Shown: positions 47,501 through 54,839, numbered from the stretch's first letter. The stretch: 64,000 nt of DNA from Leptolyngbya boryana PCC 6306 (GCF_000353285.1 NZ_KB731324.1:2126577-2190576); one strand, 5' to 3'. Program-made: numbers and translations. The notes: generated by a model not told the origin, from the sequence alone.

Positions 47501-47753
47501 CGCAATTTTGATTTTAGACGAAGCCACGAGTTCTCTCGATACAGAATCAGAGCGCCGCTTTCAGCAGAATTTAGCCAGAATTAGTCGAGGACGCACCACA
47601 TTTGTGATTGCTCATCGTCTATCTACGGTGCGAAATGCCGATCGCATTTGGGTCCTCGATCGTGGAGTTTTAGCAGAGCAAGGAACTCCTGAAGAATTAA
47701 TTGAACTCAAAGGCATTTATGCACATCTAGCTCAGCAACAACTCGATCTCTAA
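44586..47753 (+). CDS. HetC-like peptidase-containing ABC exporter (C39 peptidase, cNMP-like N-terminus)
   Basis: A 1055-residue peptide exporter. Residues 60-300 resemble two cyclic-nucleotide-binding-like domains (FYVICQGKVRLICPDLRQQR; LETIEVPAGAKLVEAGIDSG). The C39 peptidase follows, with catalytic Cys356 (SAADCGVACIAMIGQYWG), His429 (GDHYVVVYRV) and Asp445 (VADPARG): a full triad able to cut after double-glycine leaders. Next come the six-helix membrane domain (about 485-770) and the ATPase with Walker A GRSGSGKSTL (near 849), signature [12 protein letters not shown] and ILDEATSSLD. The order cNMP-C39-TM-NBD is that of Anabaena HetC. An HlyD gene and a HetP-like gene follow. A TTAGGA site precedes the ATG, and the palindrome at 44467 lies upstream. 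It should export the leader peptides of this locus (inference). Confidence 0.93.
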   Translation: MNSASNLQALLQPQRLGGAIDIQIALRKLLAAAQMDETIAQALSQDFQLCEFQLGNELNDNAEDKSPAASDEQNAHFYVICQGKVRLICPDLRQQRDLSVMLLETGQCFGAESIFCQNSLPYTAIAASPVTLARISVTKLESWLKKLPQLRNFLVQQATRFARLIFLRTAIAWDIEGASSKKTLTSHQAQQLLFFLETIEVPAGAKLVEAGIDSGYFWLYQGEIDAQNSEVTPAIVGESWGEIQKTPPDWIAKTKLLIYKVSIEQWKAISSPVTASGTLGRYQQETIALGRGSPQLLLSTSTQGDATQKALSQDVTHSTPANQVAVNFPKPARHVPWQPKLLKRYPLIQQQSAADCGVACIAMIGQYWGNRLSLNTLRELAKVGRSGASLKNLALAAENVGFQARPVRASLGRMAEQRNPWIAHWEGDHYVVVYRVKGGRVLVADPARGKRNLTHQDFLKHWSGYALMLDPTPQLKTVQTTERNLKRFWEVLWSYRSVLWQIILLSLLLQLFGLVTPLFTQIILDQVVTQKSLPMLHLFSLGLLLFSVWRIGLVGVRQYLLDYFSNRFDLTLISGFVGHALVLPLKFFESRQVGDILTRVQENSKIQAFLTRQAVATWLDTTMAIVYLGLMFYYNWHLTLFVIALIPPIVILTLVATPFLRQISREAFSATAEQNSLLVEMMTGVATVKSVAAEREVRWRWEDRLIGMLNIHFKAQKLTNGLQVTGGLVNSIGSTSLLWYGASLVIQDQLTIGQFVAFNMLIGNVIGPVLALVGLWDEFQEVLISVERLNDVFSVKPEETPGQSMLVLPPIRGEVQFEKVTFRYEQAEERNTLENISAKVEAGQTIAIVGRSGSGKSTLIKLLQGLYHPTTGRIWIDGHDIKHVSPQSLRSQLGVVPQECFLFSGTILDNIQLYRPEYTLEQVVEVAKLAEAHAFIQDLPLGYNTKVGERGANLSGGQRQRIAIARALLGQPAILILDEATSSLDTESERRFQQNLARISRGRTTFVIAHRLSTVRNADRIWVLDRGVLAEQGTPEELIELKGIYAHLAQQQLDL

Positions 47754-47926
47754 ACTGAGGCTCGATCGATAGTTCCAATGCTGAAGAAGGTCTGAAAAGT
47801 TTCCGCAAGGTGTGTTTACTAACACTTGAAAAGCAGCACCCTAATGACTAAGATGATCGACGTTTTAGGGTTAGTTCTCACAAGATTTGTCCTATCTGAA
47901 TACTATGACTCTACGAGGCATACTCT

Positions 47927-49300
47927 ATGGTTCAGCTTGCCCCTCACAACCAAGGTTCTCCAGTCAATGATCAACAGCATGATCAACAGACGGAGAATTC
48001 CTTTCCCAAACCCTCAGGTTCCGCCCATTCTCACTGGTCTGCCCCTTTAGAAGCGGTGCTCGATCAACCTCCTTCTACATTGCCCCTGCGTCTGATGGTA
48101 GGAGGTGCGGTATTTTCGATTTGTTTTGCATCTTGGGCTTGGTTTGGTCAGATCAATGAAGTCGCTCGCGCTCAGGGCAGGCTGATTCCCAGAGGTAGCG
48201 TGTATAAAGTCAATCCGACTGAGACAGGCAAGGTTTCTCGCATCTTAGTTGAGGAAGGGAAGCCTGTGAAAGCTGGACAAGTCATGATGGAACTGGATAA
48301 TGAACAAGCCAATCATGAAGTAGAACGGTTAGAGAAAGAAAGAACCGCAGCCCAGATCGAGTGGAGTCAGACTCAATCTTTACTGGCTCAAGTTCAGCTT
48401 CAGGCAGAGAGCCGTTTAGATGCGATGCACGCTGAAATGAGAGCGCAGCAGGTCGAAATTTCCCAAGGTAAAACCAATATTGCGACTACTCAACAATTAC
48501 TGGATCAACTGAATGAAGATGCGATCGCTCAGGAAACTCGGCTGAAGCGATTCCAACCTTTAGTAGAAGCAGGCGCGATCGCGCAAGAACAAGTTTTTCA
48601 AGTTCAACAAGGGTTACGCGATCGCCAACGAACGATCACAGAGCAGCAAGGAACCTTGCAACGATCGGTAGAAGATATCGAACGCCTCAATGCAGGAATC
48701 GCCCAAAAGCAAGCAGAACAAGCAGAACTGCAACAACAGTCGAACCAGCAAGTGCGCCAACTCGAAATCAAACTCTCTCAGATTCAAGCAAGAATTAGTG
48801 AACTACAAACCTTGATTGCAGCAGCAAATTCTAAACTTCGGGAACGTTACTTATACGCACCGACGAGTGGTATCGTTTCTGCACTGAGTCTGCGGCATCC
48901 TGGAGAAGTCGTTCAACTGGGACAAGCGATCGCAGAGATTTCTCCAGCCCAAAAGCCACTGATCTTATCCGCAGTCCTTCCAAACCAAGAAGCAGGGTTT
49001 GTCAAAGTAGGGATGCCTGTACAGGTAAAGCTTGATGCTTATCCGTATCAGGACTATGGCATTGTTACTGGACATGTTGCGAAGATTTCTCCCGATGCTC
49101 AACCCGACGAACGCTTGGGACGCGTGTACCACATCGAAGTGGAATTAGAACGCTCCTATATTACGAAAGATCAACAGAAAGTTTTGTTTAAGGCAGGGCA
49201 AACTGCGACGGCTGAGATTGTGACTCGGCAGCGGCGCATTGTCGATTTATTGTTTGATCCTCTGAAAAAGCTTCAGGCAAGCAACAACGTGATCCAGTGA
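47927..49300 (+). CDS. HlyD-family membrane fusion protein
   Basis: A 457-residue periplasmic adaptor that links an ABC exporter to the outer membrane. The ATG at 47927 follows GAGG. A cytoplasmic N-terminus is followed by one transmembrane helix (LMVGGAVFSICFASWAWFG). A lipoyl-like segment follows (VNPTETGKVSRILVEEGKPV), then a long coiled-coil hairpin (about 130-310; KERTAAQIEWSQTQSLLAQV). The C-terminal barrel includes LSLRHPGEVVQLGQAIAEI and VQVKLDAYPYQDYGIV. It lies 173 bp downstream of the C39 exporter and 38 bp upstream of the HetP-like gene, so it should be the partner of that exporter. Confidence 0.94.
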   Translation: MVQLAPHNQGSPVNDQQHDQQTENSFPKPSGSAHSHWSAPLEAVLDQPPSTLPLRLMVGGAVFSICFASWAWFGQINEVARAQGRLIPRGSVYKVNPTETGKVSRILVEEGKPVKAGQVMMELDNEQANHEVERLEKERTAAQIEWSQTQSLLAQVQLQAESRLDAMHAEMRAQQVEISQGKTNIATTQQLLDQLNEDAIAQETRLKRFQPLVEAGAIAQEQVFQVQQGLRDRQRTITEQQGTLQRSVEDIERLNAGIAQKQAEQAELQQQSNQQVRQLEIKLSQIQARISELQTLIAAANSKLRERYLYAPTSGIVSALSLRHPGEVVQLGQAIAEISPAQKPLILSAVLPNQEAGFVKVGMPVQVKLDAYPYQDYGIVTGHVAKISPDAQPDERLGRVYHIEVELERSYITKDQQKVLFKAGQTATAEIVTRQRRIVDLLFDPLKKLQASNNVIQ

Positions 49301-49338
49301 TTTTAAGATCTGACTAGGATATAAAAAAGGTGAAAAGC

Positions 49339-49749
49339 ATGACTCAACAAGGCTTTAGAAATTCGAGCGCATCGCTCGATCGCGTCATGGAAACTGAGCA
49401 ATTTAACCAAGTGATTGAAGCGATCTTAGCAGGAAAATATTCGTGGGCTTGTGTTTTAATTTTGCAGTTTGGTGGCTATAATCCGCTCCACTACATTCCC
49501 TACAGAACCTATAACCGGATTATGAAGGATCACTATCAAGCAGGGCAAAAGCAAGCTCAAACTCCTGATTCAAATCCGCAGCAACCGAATCCGATCAAGG
49601 ATTTGAATTACTTGGAAGTCGTGAGTGAGCCTCGAACTCGAATTAAAGGCGGAACATTTGCAACCTTAGAACAATGGTTGGGTCAATGCAACGACTTGCC
49701 CGTGAATAAGGTGCCAAAATGGCAGGCTTCTCTGTTGACAACTGACTAG
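49339..49749 (+). CDS. HetP-like protein carrying a C-terminal double-glycine leader-like segment
   Basis: A 136-residue protein. Residues 19-63 match the HetP family core: TEQFNQVIEAILAGKYSWAC, VLILQFGGYNPLHYIPYRTY, NRIMKD. HetP is a commitment regulator of heterocyst development in Anabaena, where hetC and hetP are adjacent. A Gln/Pro linker (67-85) is followed by PIKDLNYLEVVSEPRTRIKG and a second G (residues 85-105). This segment copies the leaders of the small peptides in this locus, including the GG; 31 residues follow. The ATG at 49339 is preferred (AAGG 8 bases before); a GTG at 49330 overlaps that site. A 27-bp gap separates it from the first peptide gene. The palindrome at 49712 overlaps its last codons. 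Confidence 0.9.
   Translation: MTQQGFRNSSASLDRVMETEQFNQVIEAILAGKYSWACVLILQFGGYNPLHYIPYRTYNRIMKDHYQAGQKQAQTPDSNPQQPNPIKDLNYLEVVSEPRTRIKGGTFATLEQWLGQCNDLPVNKVPKWQASLLTTD
49712..49724. promoter_or_regulatory. TGCC-N5-GGCA palindrome, site 2
   Basis: TGCCAAAATGGCA lies inside the last codons of the HetP-like gene and 52 bp upstream of the peptide gene at 49776, so it may drive that gene separately. Confidence 0.5.
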
Positions 49750-49775
49750 AATACTGGCAAATAAGGAGTATTTAT

Positions 49776-50114
49776 ATGCTGATTCGCGACTTGTCTCATC
49801 TTGAAATTCTGGATCACTCATCAGATATTTTTGGTGCTCTACAAGCGAATGACGGTATCCTGACCCTTTCACTGAGTGAGGACAACACGCTTTCTCTGAA
49901 ACAGGGTAGTACAGAGCTGTGGAGCACAAAGCTAGCAAATTCACCTCAAGGTATCAGCCTCTCTCTCCCTGGTAATCCAAATCTTGCAGTCTCTAGCACA
50001 ACAATGGCGACAGCAGATGGCAAGTCTAGAACAATCTTGGCTCTAAACTTCGGCACATCTCCGGTTGTCTCTTTCGCCTCTGCTCGGAGCTTGACAGCCA
50101 GTTTCCCATTCTAA
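49776..50114 (+). CDS. Leader peptide B (112 aa, GA cleavage site)
   Basis: Strong ribosome site AAGGAG eight bases before the ATG. The N-terminus MLIRDLSHLEILDHSSDIFG plus Ala21 is a double-glycine-type leader of 21 residues ending GA (C39 peptidases also accept GA). The mature part is Ser/Leu/Thr-rich with few charges and a beta-like pattern (STELWSTKLANSPQGISLSL). I do not recognise its family. It lies 27 bp after the HetP-like gene on the same strand and has a terminator after it. Likely a substrate of the C39 exporter (inference). Confidence 0.75.
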   Translation: MLIRDLSHLEILDHSSDIFGALQANDGILTLSLSEDNTLSLKQGSTELWSTKLANSPQGISLSLPGNPNLAVSSTTMATADGKSRTILALNFGTSPVVSFASARSLTASFPF

Positions 50115-50133
50115 ATCTAATTACGACCTAGTA

Positions 50134-50164
50134 AAAACACAACACGGAACTCGTGTTGTGTTTT
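50134..50164. terminator. Bidirectional rho-independent terminator
   Basis: AAAACACAACACG (50134-50146) and CGTGTTGTGTTTT (50152-50164) form a perfect 13-bp stem with a 5-base loop, T-rich on both strands. It separates peptide B (plus) from peptide C (minus). Confidence 0.88.
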
Positions 50165-50186
50165 CTGTATGATTAGATTGAATTTA

Positions 50187-50390
50187 CTAGCTCGATGCTG
50201 AAGAACTGTTGGAGCAACTTGTAGAGCGACTACTTGCGCTTTGGCTCGTTCCTGCCGAAGAGACGCTGATGCTGACAGATTGATGGGAAACCGTTGTGGG
50301 GTCTGAGAGAATCACCTCACTTCTAGCTTCGGCTCTCGATCGCCCATCAGTTGAAATAATTCGTCGAATCAAGATCTTGTGCTGGCTCAT
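50187..50390 (-). CDS. Small Ser-rich peptide C (67 aa)
   Basis: Starts at an ATG preceded by GAGGA at 10 bases. The product MSQHKILIRRIISTDGRSRA has a basic, hydrophobic N-terminus. The second half is almost only Ser with Val, Ala and Thr (SVSISVSSAGTSQSASSRST). It does not carry the DLNYLE leader or a clear GG. Ribosome site, position between two peptide genes and Ser-rich composition like peptide D support it as real. Whether the C39 exporter handles it is not clear. Confidence 0.5.
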   Translation of the reverse strand: MSQHKILIRRIISTDGRSRAEARSEVILSDPTTVSHQSVSISVSSAGTSQSASSRSTSCSNSSSASS

Positions 50391-50424
50391 CTTTCGGTAT
50401 CCTCAACTTTACTGCATTTGATTG

Positions 50425-50742
50425 CTATTTGTTCGACACACTGACATAGATCGAGGTGCTATTTGATCGCGCGATCGCGGTATTGTATTGCGCTGCGGCT
50501 AGCGCATAGGCATCTGCATTTGCATTGCTGGAATATAAATAGCCAACGTTATTAATCCGTGTGGATGTTTTTGTGGAAGTATAGGTCATTGAACCACTTG
50601 CACCTGCATTCGCATTCGCATAAGTAAAATTCTTCGTGCTGTAAGTTGTGGTACTGACGCTCACACTGACGCCGCCATGAATGCTCTCTTTCACAGTCGA
50701 GTCTACGCGATAGTCTAGATCAGTGATCATCAAACAAGTCAT
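50425..50742 (-). CDS. Leader peptide D (105 aa, GG cleavage site)
   Basis: An ideal ribosome site (GGAGG) precedes the ATG at 50742. The N-terminus MTCLMITDLDYRVDSTVKES is followed by IHGG, giving a 24-residue leader (or 20 if translation starts at the second ATG, M5). The mature part is Ser/Thr/Asn/Ala/Tyr-rich with few charges (FTYANANAGASGSMTYTSTK), and looks like a surface or adhesive peptide. The gene lies downstream of peptide E on the same strand. The family is not recognised. Confidence 0.72.
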   Translation of the reverse strand: MTCLMITDLDYRVDSTVKESIHGGVSVSVSTTTYSTKNFTYANANAGASGSMTYTSTKTSTRINNVGYLYSSNANADAYALAAAQYNTAIARSNSTSIYVSVSNK

Positions 50743-50856
50743 TCTTTTTCCTCCAATACTATGCAATTTGCACAAGCAATTTTGGTACGACAATATCGCC
50801 CTTAAATTTTTCAATTTAATCATTCGTGCAAAAAGCTTAAGGCAGAACAAAACAAA

Positions 50857-50903
50857 TTAAGGTAGGGCAACAACGGAGAGATTCCATGGTTGCCCTACCT
50901 TAA
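50857..50903 (-). terminator. Hairpin between peptides E and D
   Basis: TTAAGGTAGGGCAAC (50857-50871) and GTTGCCCTACCTTAA (50889-50903) are perfect 15-bp complements. The hairpin lies 28 bp after the stop of peptide E on the minus strand and is long enough to terminate. It is followed by T-poor sequence. Confidence 0.7.
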
Positions 50904-50930
50904 ACTAGTCACTCAATAATTAATTGAGTT

Positions 50931-51194
50931 CTAGTTGGAAGCAGAGATAGAAGTACCGCTCGAATAAGACGAGTAAGGCGTAGTTTTCGTGTAGGTGAAA
51001 ATCTGAGCCAAACTGTCTTTTCCATAAGCTTCTGCATCAGATTCAGCAGTAGCGACGTTACCTTTCAGATTGACTTTCGAGTTGATGTATTTGTTGATTT
51101 TTACGGTTTCTTTGAAGGAGACAGAGGGATAAGTAAAGCCACCGAAAACTTCTGTTTGAGCGGTTTCTAAGTAGTTGAGATCAGAAATAATCAT
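50931..51194 (-). CDS. Leader peptide E (87 aa, GG cleavage site)
   Basis: The ATG at 51194 is preceded by AGGAG. The N-terminus MIISDLNYLETAQTEVFGG is a 19-residue leader ending in GG. The mature part is Ser/Thr/Lys-rich (FTYPSVSFKETVKINKYINS and TPYSSYSSGTSISASN). Its DLNYLE is identical to the segment in the HetP-like protein and in peptide F. The palindrome at 51287 lies 93 bp upstream. A perfect hairpin follows the stop. Likely a substrate of the C39 exporter (inference). Confidence 0.8.
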   Translation of the reverse strand: MIISDLNYLETAQTEVFGGFTYPSVSFKETVKINKYINSKVNLKGNVATAESDAEAYGKDSLAQIFTYTKTTPYSSYSSGTSISASN

Positions 51195-51286
51195 TGGATT
51201 TCTCCTTGGAATTTTTGTTTCTTAGTTGTTTCAACTCTGTTGTTTGAGTTGATATTTATAAGATAAAGGATGCGTTTTTTAGAGGT

Positions 51287-51367
51287 TGCCATTTTGGCAG
51301 TTTTGTTTGTGTTTTAGTAATTTTTTTCGACATTACATTTATGAGATTGAATTCTGCCAGAATGGCA
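51287..51367. promoter_or_regulatory. Two TGCC-N5-GGCA palindromes, sites 3 and 4, in a divergent promoter
   Basis: TGCCATTTTGGCA (51287-51299) lies 93 bp upstream of peptide E (minus), and TGCCAGAATGGCA (51355-51367) lies 85 bp upstream of the GNAT-TPR gene (plus). Centre-to-centre distance is 68 bp. Each side of the divergent pair has its own site. Confidence 0.55.
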
Positions 51368-51451
51368 CATCGATACATTTTTTGATTGCTAAAATCCTTG
51401 GCGGCGGCAGAAATATTGATTGTTGATAAACAATTTCAGGAGAAACCAGAT

Positions 51452-53791
51452 ATGGAAGACATAGAAATTGACATTATTGATGATTTTGAAATGTTTCAGA
51501 CGATTAGAAATACCTGGGAATCCATATACAATGCTGATCATCAGGCTCGATTCTTCTCATCTTGGATCTGGCTATCTGGAGTACTGAAACGGTATGATCA
51601 GTTTCATGAATCGTGGTTTATATTAGCAGCCAAATCAAGGAGCCGCGGTTCAGAGTATGTCGCATTTTTTCCGCTATACCTTACAGCACTTGAGAATCCA
51701 GATGGATCATTTCATAGTGAACTTGTGATGGCAGGAGTAGCTGATGCAGACCATGTTGGATTTATCTGTTTGCCTGAATATGAAATAGCTGTAAGCTCTG
51801 CGTTTGCTGCATTTCTTCAACAAGAAGAATGGTGGACTTTTGAGCTAGATAATATTGCGACGATCGAGGGAAGAATTAGCCTAATTTTGAAGGAGTTTCT
51901 GACAGAAGGATTTGAATTGAAGGAACGATGCTACGTTAGTGACTTAGATCATATCGACAATAACATTGTTCCATATATTGATTTGCCAGGCACCTGGGAA
52001 CAGTATCTTCAGACCGTTGTTAGCTCAAATACTCGGCACAAAATCAGACGCTTTTTCAGAAAAATTGAGGATTCTTCTGAATTCCATTTGACCTATGCCA
52101 ACGCAGATAATTTTGAGGATCATCTTGAGGTACTTTTGGAACTCTGGAGATCAAACTGGGAAAGCAGAAAAGGGGCGGATCAATGCCAGAAGATTTTGGA
52201 TAAGATTGGGCATACATTGCGGCATTGCTTTGAACATCAAGCCTTGTCTTTGTCTGCGCTATGGCAGGGAGAAAAGCCACTCGGCGCGATCGCGAATCTC
52301 TTAGATTGGAGCCATAAAACGGTTTTGTTTTTGATCGGAGGACGCGACGATACTGTGAAAGATCTGGCTCCAGGAATCATTCTCCATGCGGACGCGATTC
52401 GGGATGCGATTCAGAAGGGGTTTCAAGTTTATGACTTTCTACTGGGCAATGAGGCGTATAAGTTTTCTTTTGGCGCAAAAGAGCGGCGAATTAAGATTGT
52501 TGCGATCGAGCGTAAGCACTTGCTCAATCCAATTCAGCCGCTAAATATTCGGCTGATTCCTAAAGCACTTCAAATTGCAGCAAGTTACCAACAGACGAAT
52601 CAACTGAGTCAGGCTGAGCAAGCATACCGCCAGATTCTAAGGGTGCAACCTCAATATCCAGAAGCTCTGTATAACTTAGGAGTGGTGATGCATCACCAGG
52701 GAGATTATCCAACTGCCGAGGAGTGTTTTAGAAGTTTGCTACAGCTACAGCCGAACGATGTCAGAGCTTGGTTTAGTTTAGGAAACTTGTACCAAATTCA
52801 AGAGCAGTTACTAGAAGCAGAAAAGGTGTATCGGCAAGCTTTAATGCTTCAGCCTCAATCCTCTAATGTTGCATTTGCTCTCTATCACAATCTGGGCTAT
52901 GCCTTACAGCAGCAGAACAAATGGGACGATGCGATCGCTTGTTATCAAACGGCTCGTGAACTGAAACCGGATTCGATTGAAGCAGAAGTGATTTGGGCGA
53001 ATGCACTTTACGCTCAGGGCACATTACCCCCGGAACAACAGGAGCACTATGCTGTCATCAATGCTACTTTGGGCAACAAACGCCAACAAGCAGGCGACTT
53101 AAAGGTTGCGATCGCATATTACCAGCAGGCGATCACCATGAACCCAGAGTTAGCTGAAGCTTACTATACTCTGGGGCGTGCTCTACAAAAACAAGAGCGC
53201 TGGGAAGACGCGATCTCAGCTTATCAAAGAGCGCAGGAGCTTCAGCCGGAGGTGCGTGAAATCGCCGTTTGTCTAGCAAATGCTTTTTATGCTCAGGGGA
53301 CGCTCCCATTAGACCAGCAGGTGCATTATGCAACAGTCAATTCTGAGCTAGGCGACGAGTGCCAACAGATGGGTGATGATAACGGCGCTATTGAGTGCTA
53401 TCAGCAAGCGATCGCGATGAATCCAGCACTAGTAGAAGCTTACCTTGCTCTGGGGCTTGTCTTGCAAAAACAGAAAAGATGGGAAGCCGCGATCGCGGCT
53501 TATCAAAAAGTACAGACACTTCAACCTGATAATCTTCAAGCCGAGTTGGGTATCGCTGCTGTGCTTCATGCCCAGAACAAATTATCGATTGAAGATCAAG
53601 CTCGTTATGCTGCACTCAGCTACGAATTAGGGAATGCTCAGCGGCAAGCGGGTGATTTAAAGAGCGCGATCGAATCTTATCGGCAGGCAATTACTTTACG
53701 ACCCGATTTAGTTGAGGTTCGCAATCATCTACGACTTGCATTGCAAGATCAGGGCAACGTCAAAATTAAGGTCAGTTGTGCAAAACAGTAG
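51452..53791 (+). CDS. GNAT-type (FemAB/BioF2-like) acyltransferase fused to TPR repeats
   Basis: A 779-residue protein. The start ATG at 51452 follows AGGAGA. The first about 350 residues resemble the GNAT-like domain of the CelD/BioF2 family: FEMFQTIRNTWESIYNADHQ, TWEQYLQTVVSSNTRHKIRR, LWQGEKPLGAIANLLDWSHK, APGIILHADAIRDAIQKGF. A C-terminal array of about ten TPR motifs begins near residue 380 (AEQAYRQILRVQPQYPEALY and DDAIACYQTARELKPDSIEA). GNAT domains of this kind transfer acyl or aminoacyl groups, so peptide tailoring is possible; TPR would hold the substrate. The gene lies beside peptide E and has its own palindrome. I know of no assigned function for this fusion. Confidence 0.8.
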   Translation: MEDIEIDIIDDFEMFQTIRNTWESIYNADHQARFFSSWIWLSGVLKRYDQFHESWFILAAKSRSRGSEYVAFFPLYLTALENPDGSFHSELVMAGVADADHVGFICLPEYEIAVSSAFAAFLQQEEWWTFELDNIATIEGRISLILKEFLTEGFELKERCYVSDLDHIDNNIVPYIDLPGTWEQYLQTVVSSNTRHKIRRFFRKIEDSSEFHLTYANADNFEDHLEVLLELWRSNWESRKGADQCQKILDKIGHTLRHCFEHQALSLSALWQGEKPLGAIANLLDWSHKTVLFLIGGRDDTVKDLAPGIILHADAIRDAIQKGFQVYDFLLGNEAYKFSFGAKERRIKIVAIERKHLLNPIQPLNIRLIPKALQIAASYQQTNQLSQAEQAYRQILRVQPQYPEALYNLGVVMHHQGDYPTAEECFRSLLQLQPNDVRAWFSLGNLYQIQEQLLEAEKVYRQALMLQPQSSNVAFALYHNLGYALQQQNKWDDAIACYQTARELKPDSIEAEVIWANALYAQGTLPPEQQEHYAVINATLGNKRQQAGDLKVAIAYYQQAITMNPELAEAYYTLGRALQKQERWEDAISAYQRAQELQPEVREIAVCLANAFYAQGTLPLDQQVHYATVNSELGDECQQMGDDNGAIECYQQAIAMNPALVEAYLALGLVLQKQKRWEAAIAAYQKVQTLQPDNLQAELGIAAVLHAQNKLSIEDQARYAALSYELGNAQRQAGDLKSAIESYRQAITLRPDLVEVRNHLRLALQDQGNVKIKVSCAKQ

Positions 53792-53799
53792 CAAAAAAG

Positions 53800-53831
53800 T
53801 AGGGGTGAGATACTCTCTACTCTCGCCCCTA
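53800..53831 (+). terminator. Hairpin terminator of the GNAT-TPR gene
   Basis: TAGGGGTGAGA (53800-53810) pairs with TCTCGCCCCTA (53821-53831), one G-T pair, with a 10-base loop. It lies 9 bp after the stop. Confidence 0.75.
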
Positions 53832-53916
53832 TCAAAATTAAAGAAAATCAAAAAGCTTGAGAGCTTGAACTGGGTAACTGACAAAACGTTGAACATCATC
53901 TTGGCTGCGTTTCTGT

Positions 53917-54051
53917 CCCGCACCAGATTCAAAACCCGGTGCTAACCATGCGAACTCCCTAAAGGGACTCCTGAACCCAGCTAATGGCTTAGGAATACAG
54001 TCTCTTCAGAGACTTCGTTCGATGAGCACGGGGTTTCAACCTCGTGCGGAG
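53917..54051. repeat. Long imperfect palindrome, dispersed repeat copy 4
   Basis: Outer arms run from CCGCACCAG to AACCCGGTGCT and pair with AGCACGGGGTTTCAACC and CTCGTGCGG. The inner pair ACTCCCTAAAGGGACT / AGTCTCTTCAGAGACT mirrors the inner arms of the copies at 1911 and 9551. It sits between the GNAT-TPR gene and peptide F, so the peptide locus is interrupted by a repeat. Base identity with the other copies is low outside the cores. Confidence 0.6.
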
Positions 54052-54115
54052 CAATGCGATCGCGTGCAAGCCATGCGAGATGAGAAAGATTTGTCAGTCA
54101 ATCAGGAGCTTGAGA

Positions 54116-54448
54116 CTAAGGTTTATCGATGACCAGGATTTTACCCTTAACAATCATCGTGTCTTTGTTTGAAAAGTATTTTACTTTTGTCTTCTCGATC
54201 ACCTTGTCTCCCGAGCCAAAGAGATCAACTCCAGCCAGCGAATCGGTTCCGGTCGCAACTGCTATCCCACTGCCTTTTCCGATAGATCCTCCATTTCCCA
54301 ATTCTTTCACTTTAGTTCTGGTATCAGTTAGGGTGAAGCTTGAATCTCCGGTAGCGGATGCGTCAGCCGTTACACCGACAATAACTCCTCCTGAAATTGT
54401 CTTGATGTCTAGAACATGTTCTAAATAGTTCAAATCGTTGATCTGCAT
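54116..54448 (-). CDS. Leader peptide F (110 aa, GG cleavage site)
   Basis: The ATG at 54448 gives MQINDLNYLEHVLDIKTISG plus a second G, a 21-residue double-glycine leader. DLNYLE matches peptide E and the HetP-like protein exactly. The mature part is Gly/Ala/Thr-rich (VIVGVTADASATGDSSFTLT; GNGGSIGKGSGIAVATG). The longer frame up to 54523 would precede the leader and overlap the palindrome at 54510-54522. The ribosome site is weak. Likely exported by the C39 transporter (inference). Confidence 0.78.
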   Translation of the reverse strand: MQINDLNYLEHVLDIKTISGGVIVGVTADASATGDSSFTLTDTRTKVKELGNGGSIGKGSGIAVATGTDSLAGVDLFGSGDKVIEKTKVKYFSNKDTMIVKGKILVIDKP

Positions 54449-54509
54449 AGGATGTATCTCACAGATAAAGCTATTTTTACAATCTAAGCAGGTGTTCGTT
54501 GAAACAAAT

Positions 54510-54589
54510 TGCCAATTTGGCACATTCTACTCAATAGTCCACATCGAGAGAATGGCAAAGCTTTGTTAGCAGAATTAGCCAAAATGGCA
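54510..54589. promoter_or_regulatory. Two TGCC-N5-GGCA palindromes, sites 5 and 6
   Basis: TGCCAATTTGGCA (54510-54522) lies 62 bp upstream of peptide F (minus). AGCCAAAATGGCA (54577-54589), one base off, lies between it and the isomerase gene starting at 54840. Spacing between sites (about 67 bp centre to centre) is almost the same as between sites 3 and 4. Confidence 0.5.
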
Positions 54590-54839
54590 ACATCTAATTT
54601 TTTTCAATCCCTACACTAGCTAAAAAGCCTTATTTGATCGTTTAGCTTTATACATCTTCAGGGCTGCTTGAGTCTCAATCATCTCATTTCATCTCTTGTA
54701 TAAACGATCATGAAAGCGATCGCGAATAATTCCGTCTCAATACACAATCGCCCTGCCTCCATCAGTCGGTAAAATTAATTCCTACTGTAGAAGGCTGGAT
54801 AGATCCTTCAATTATTCTTTCAACTCTACAGGTTCAGTG

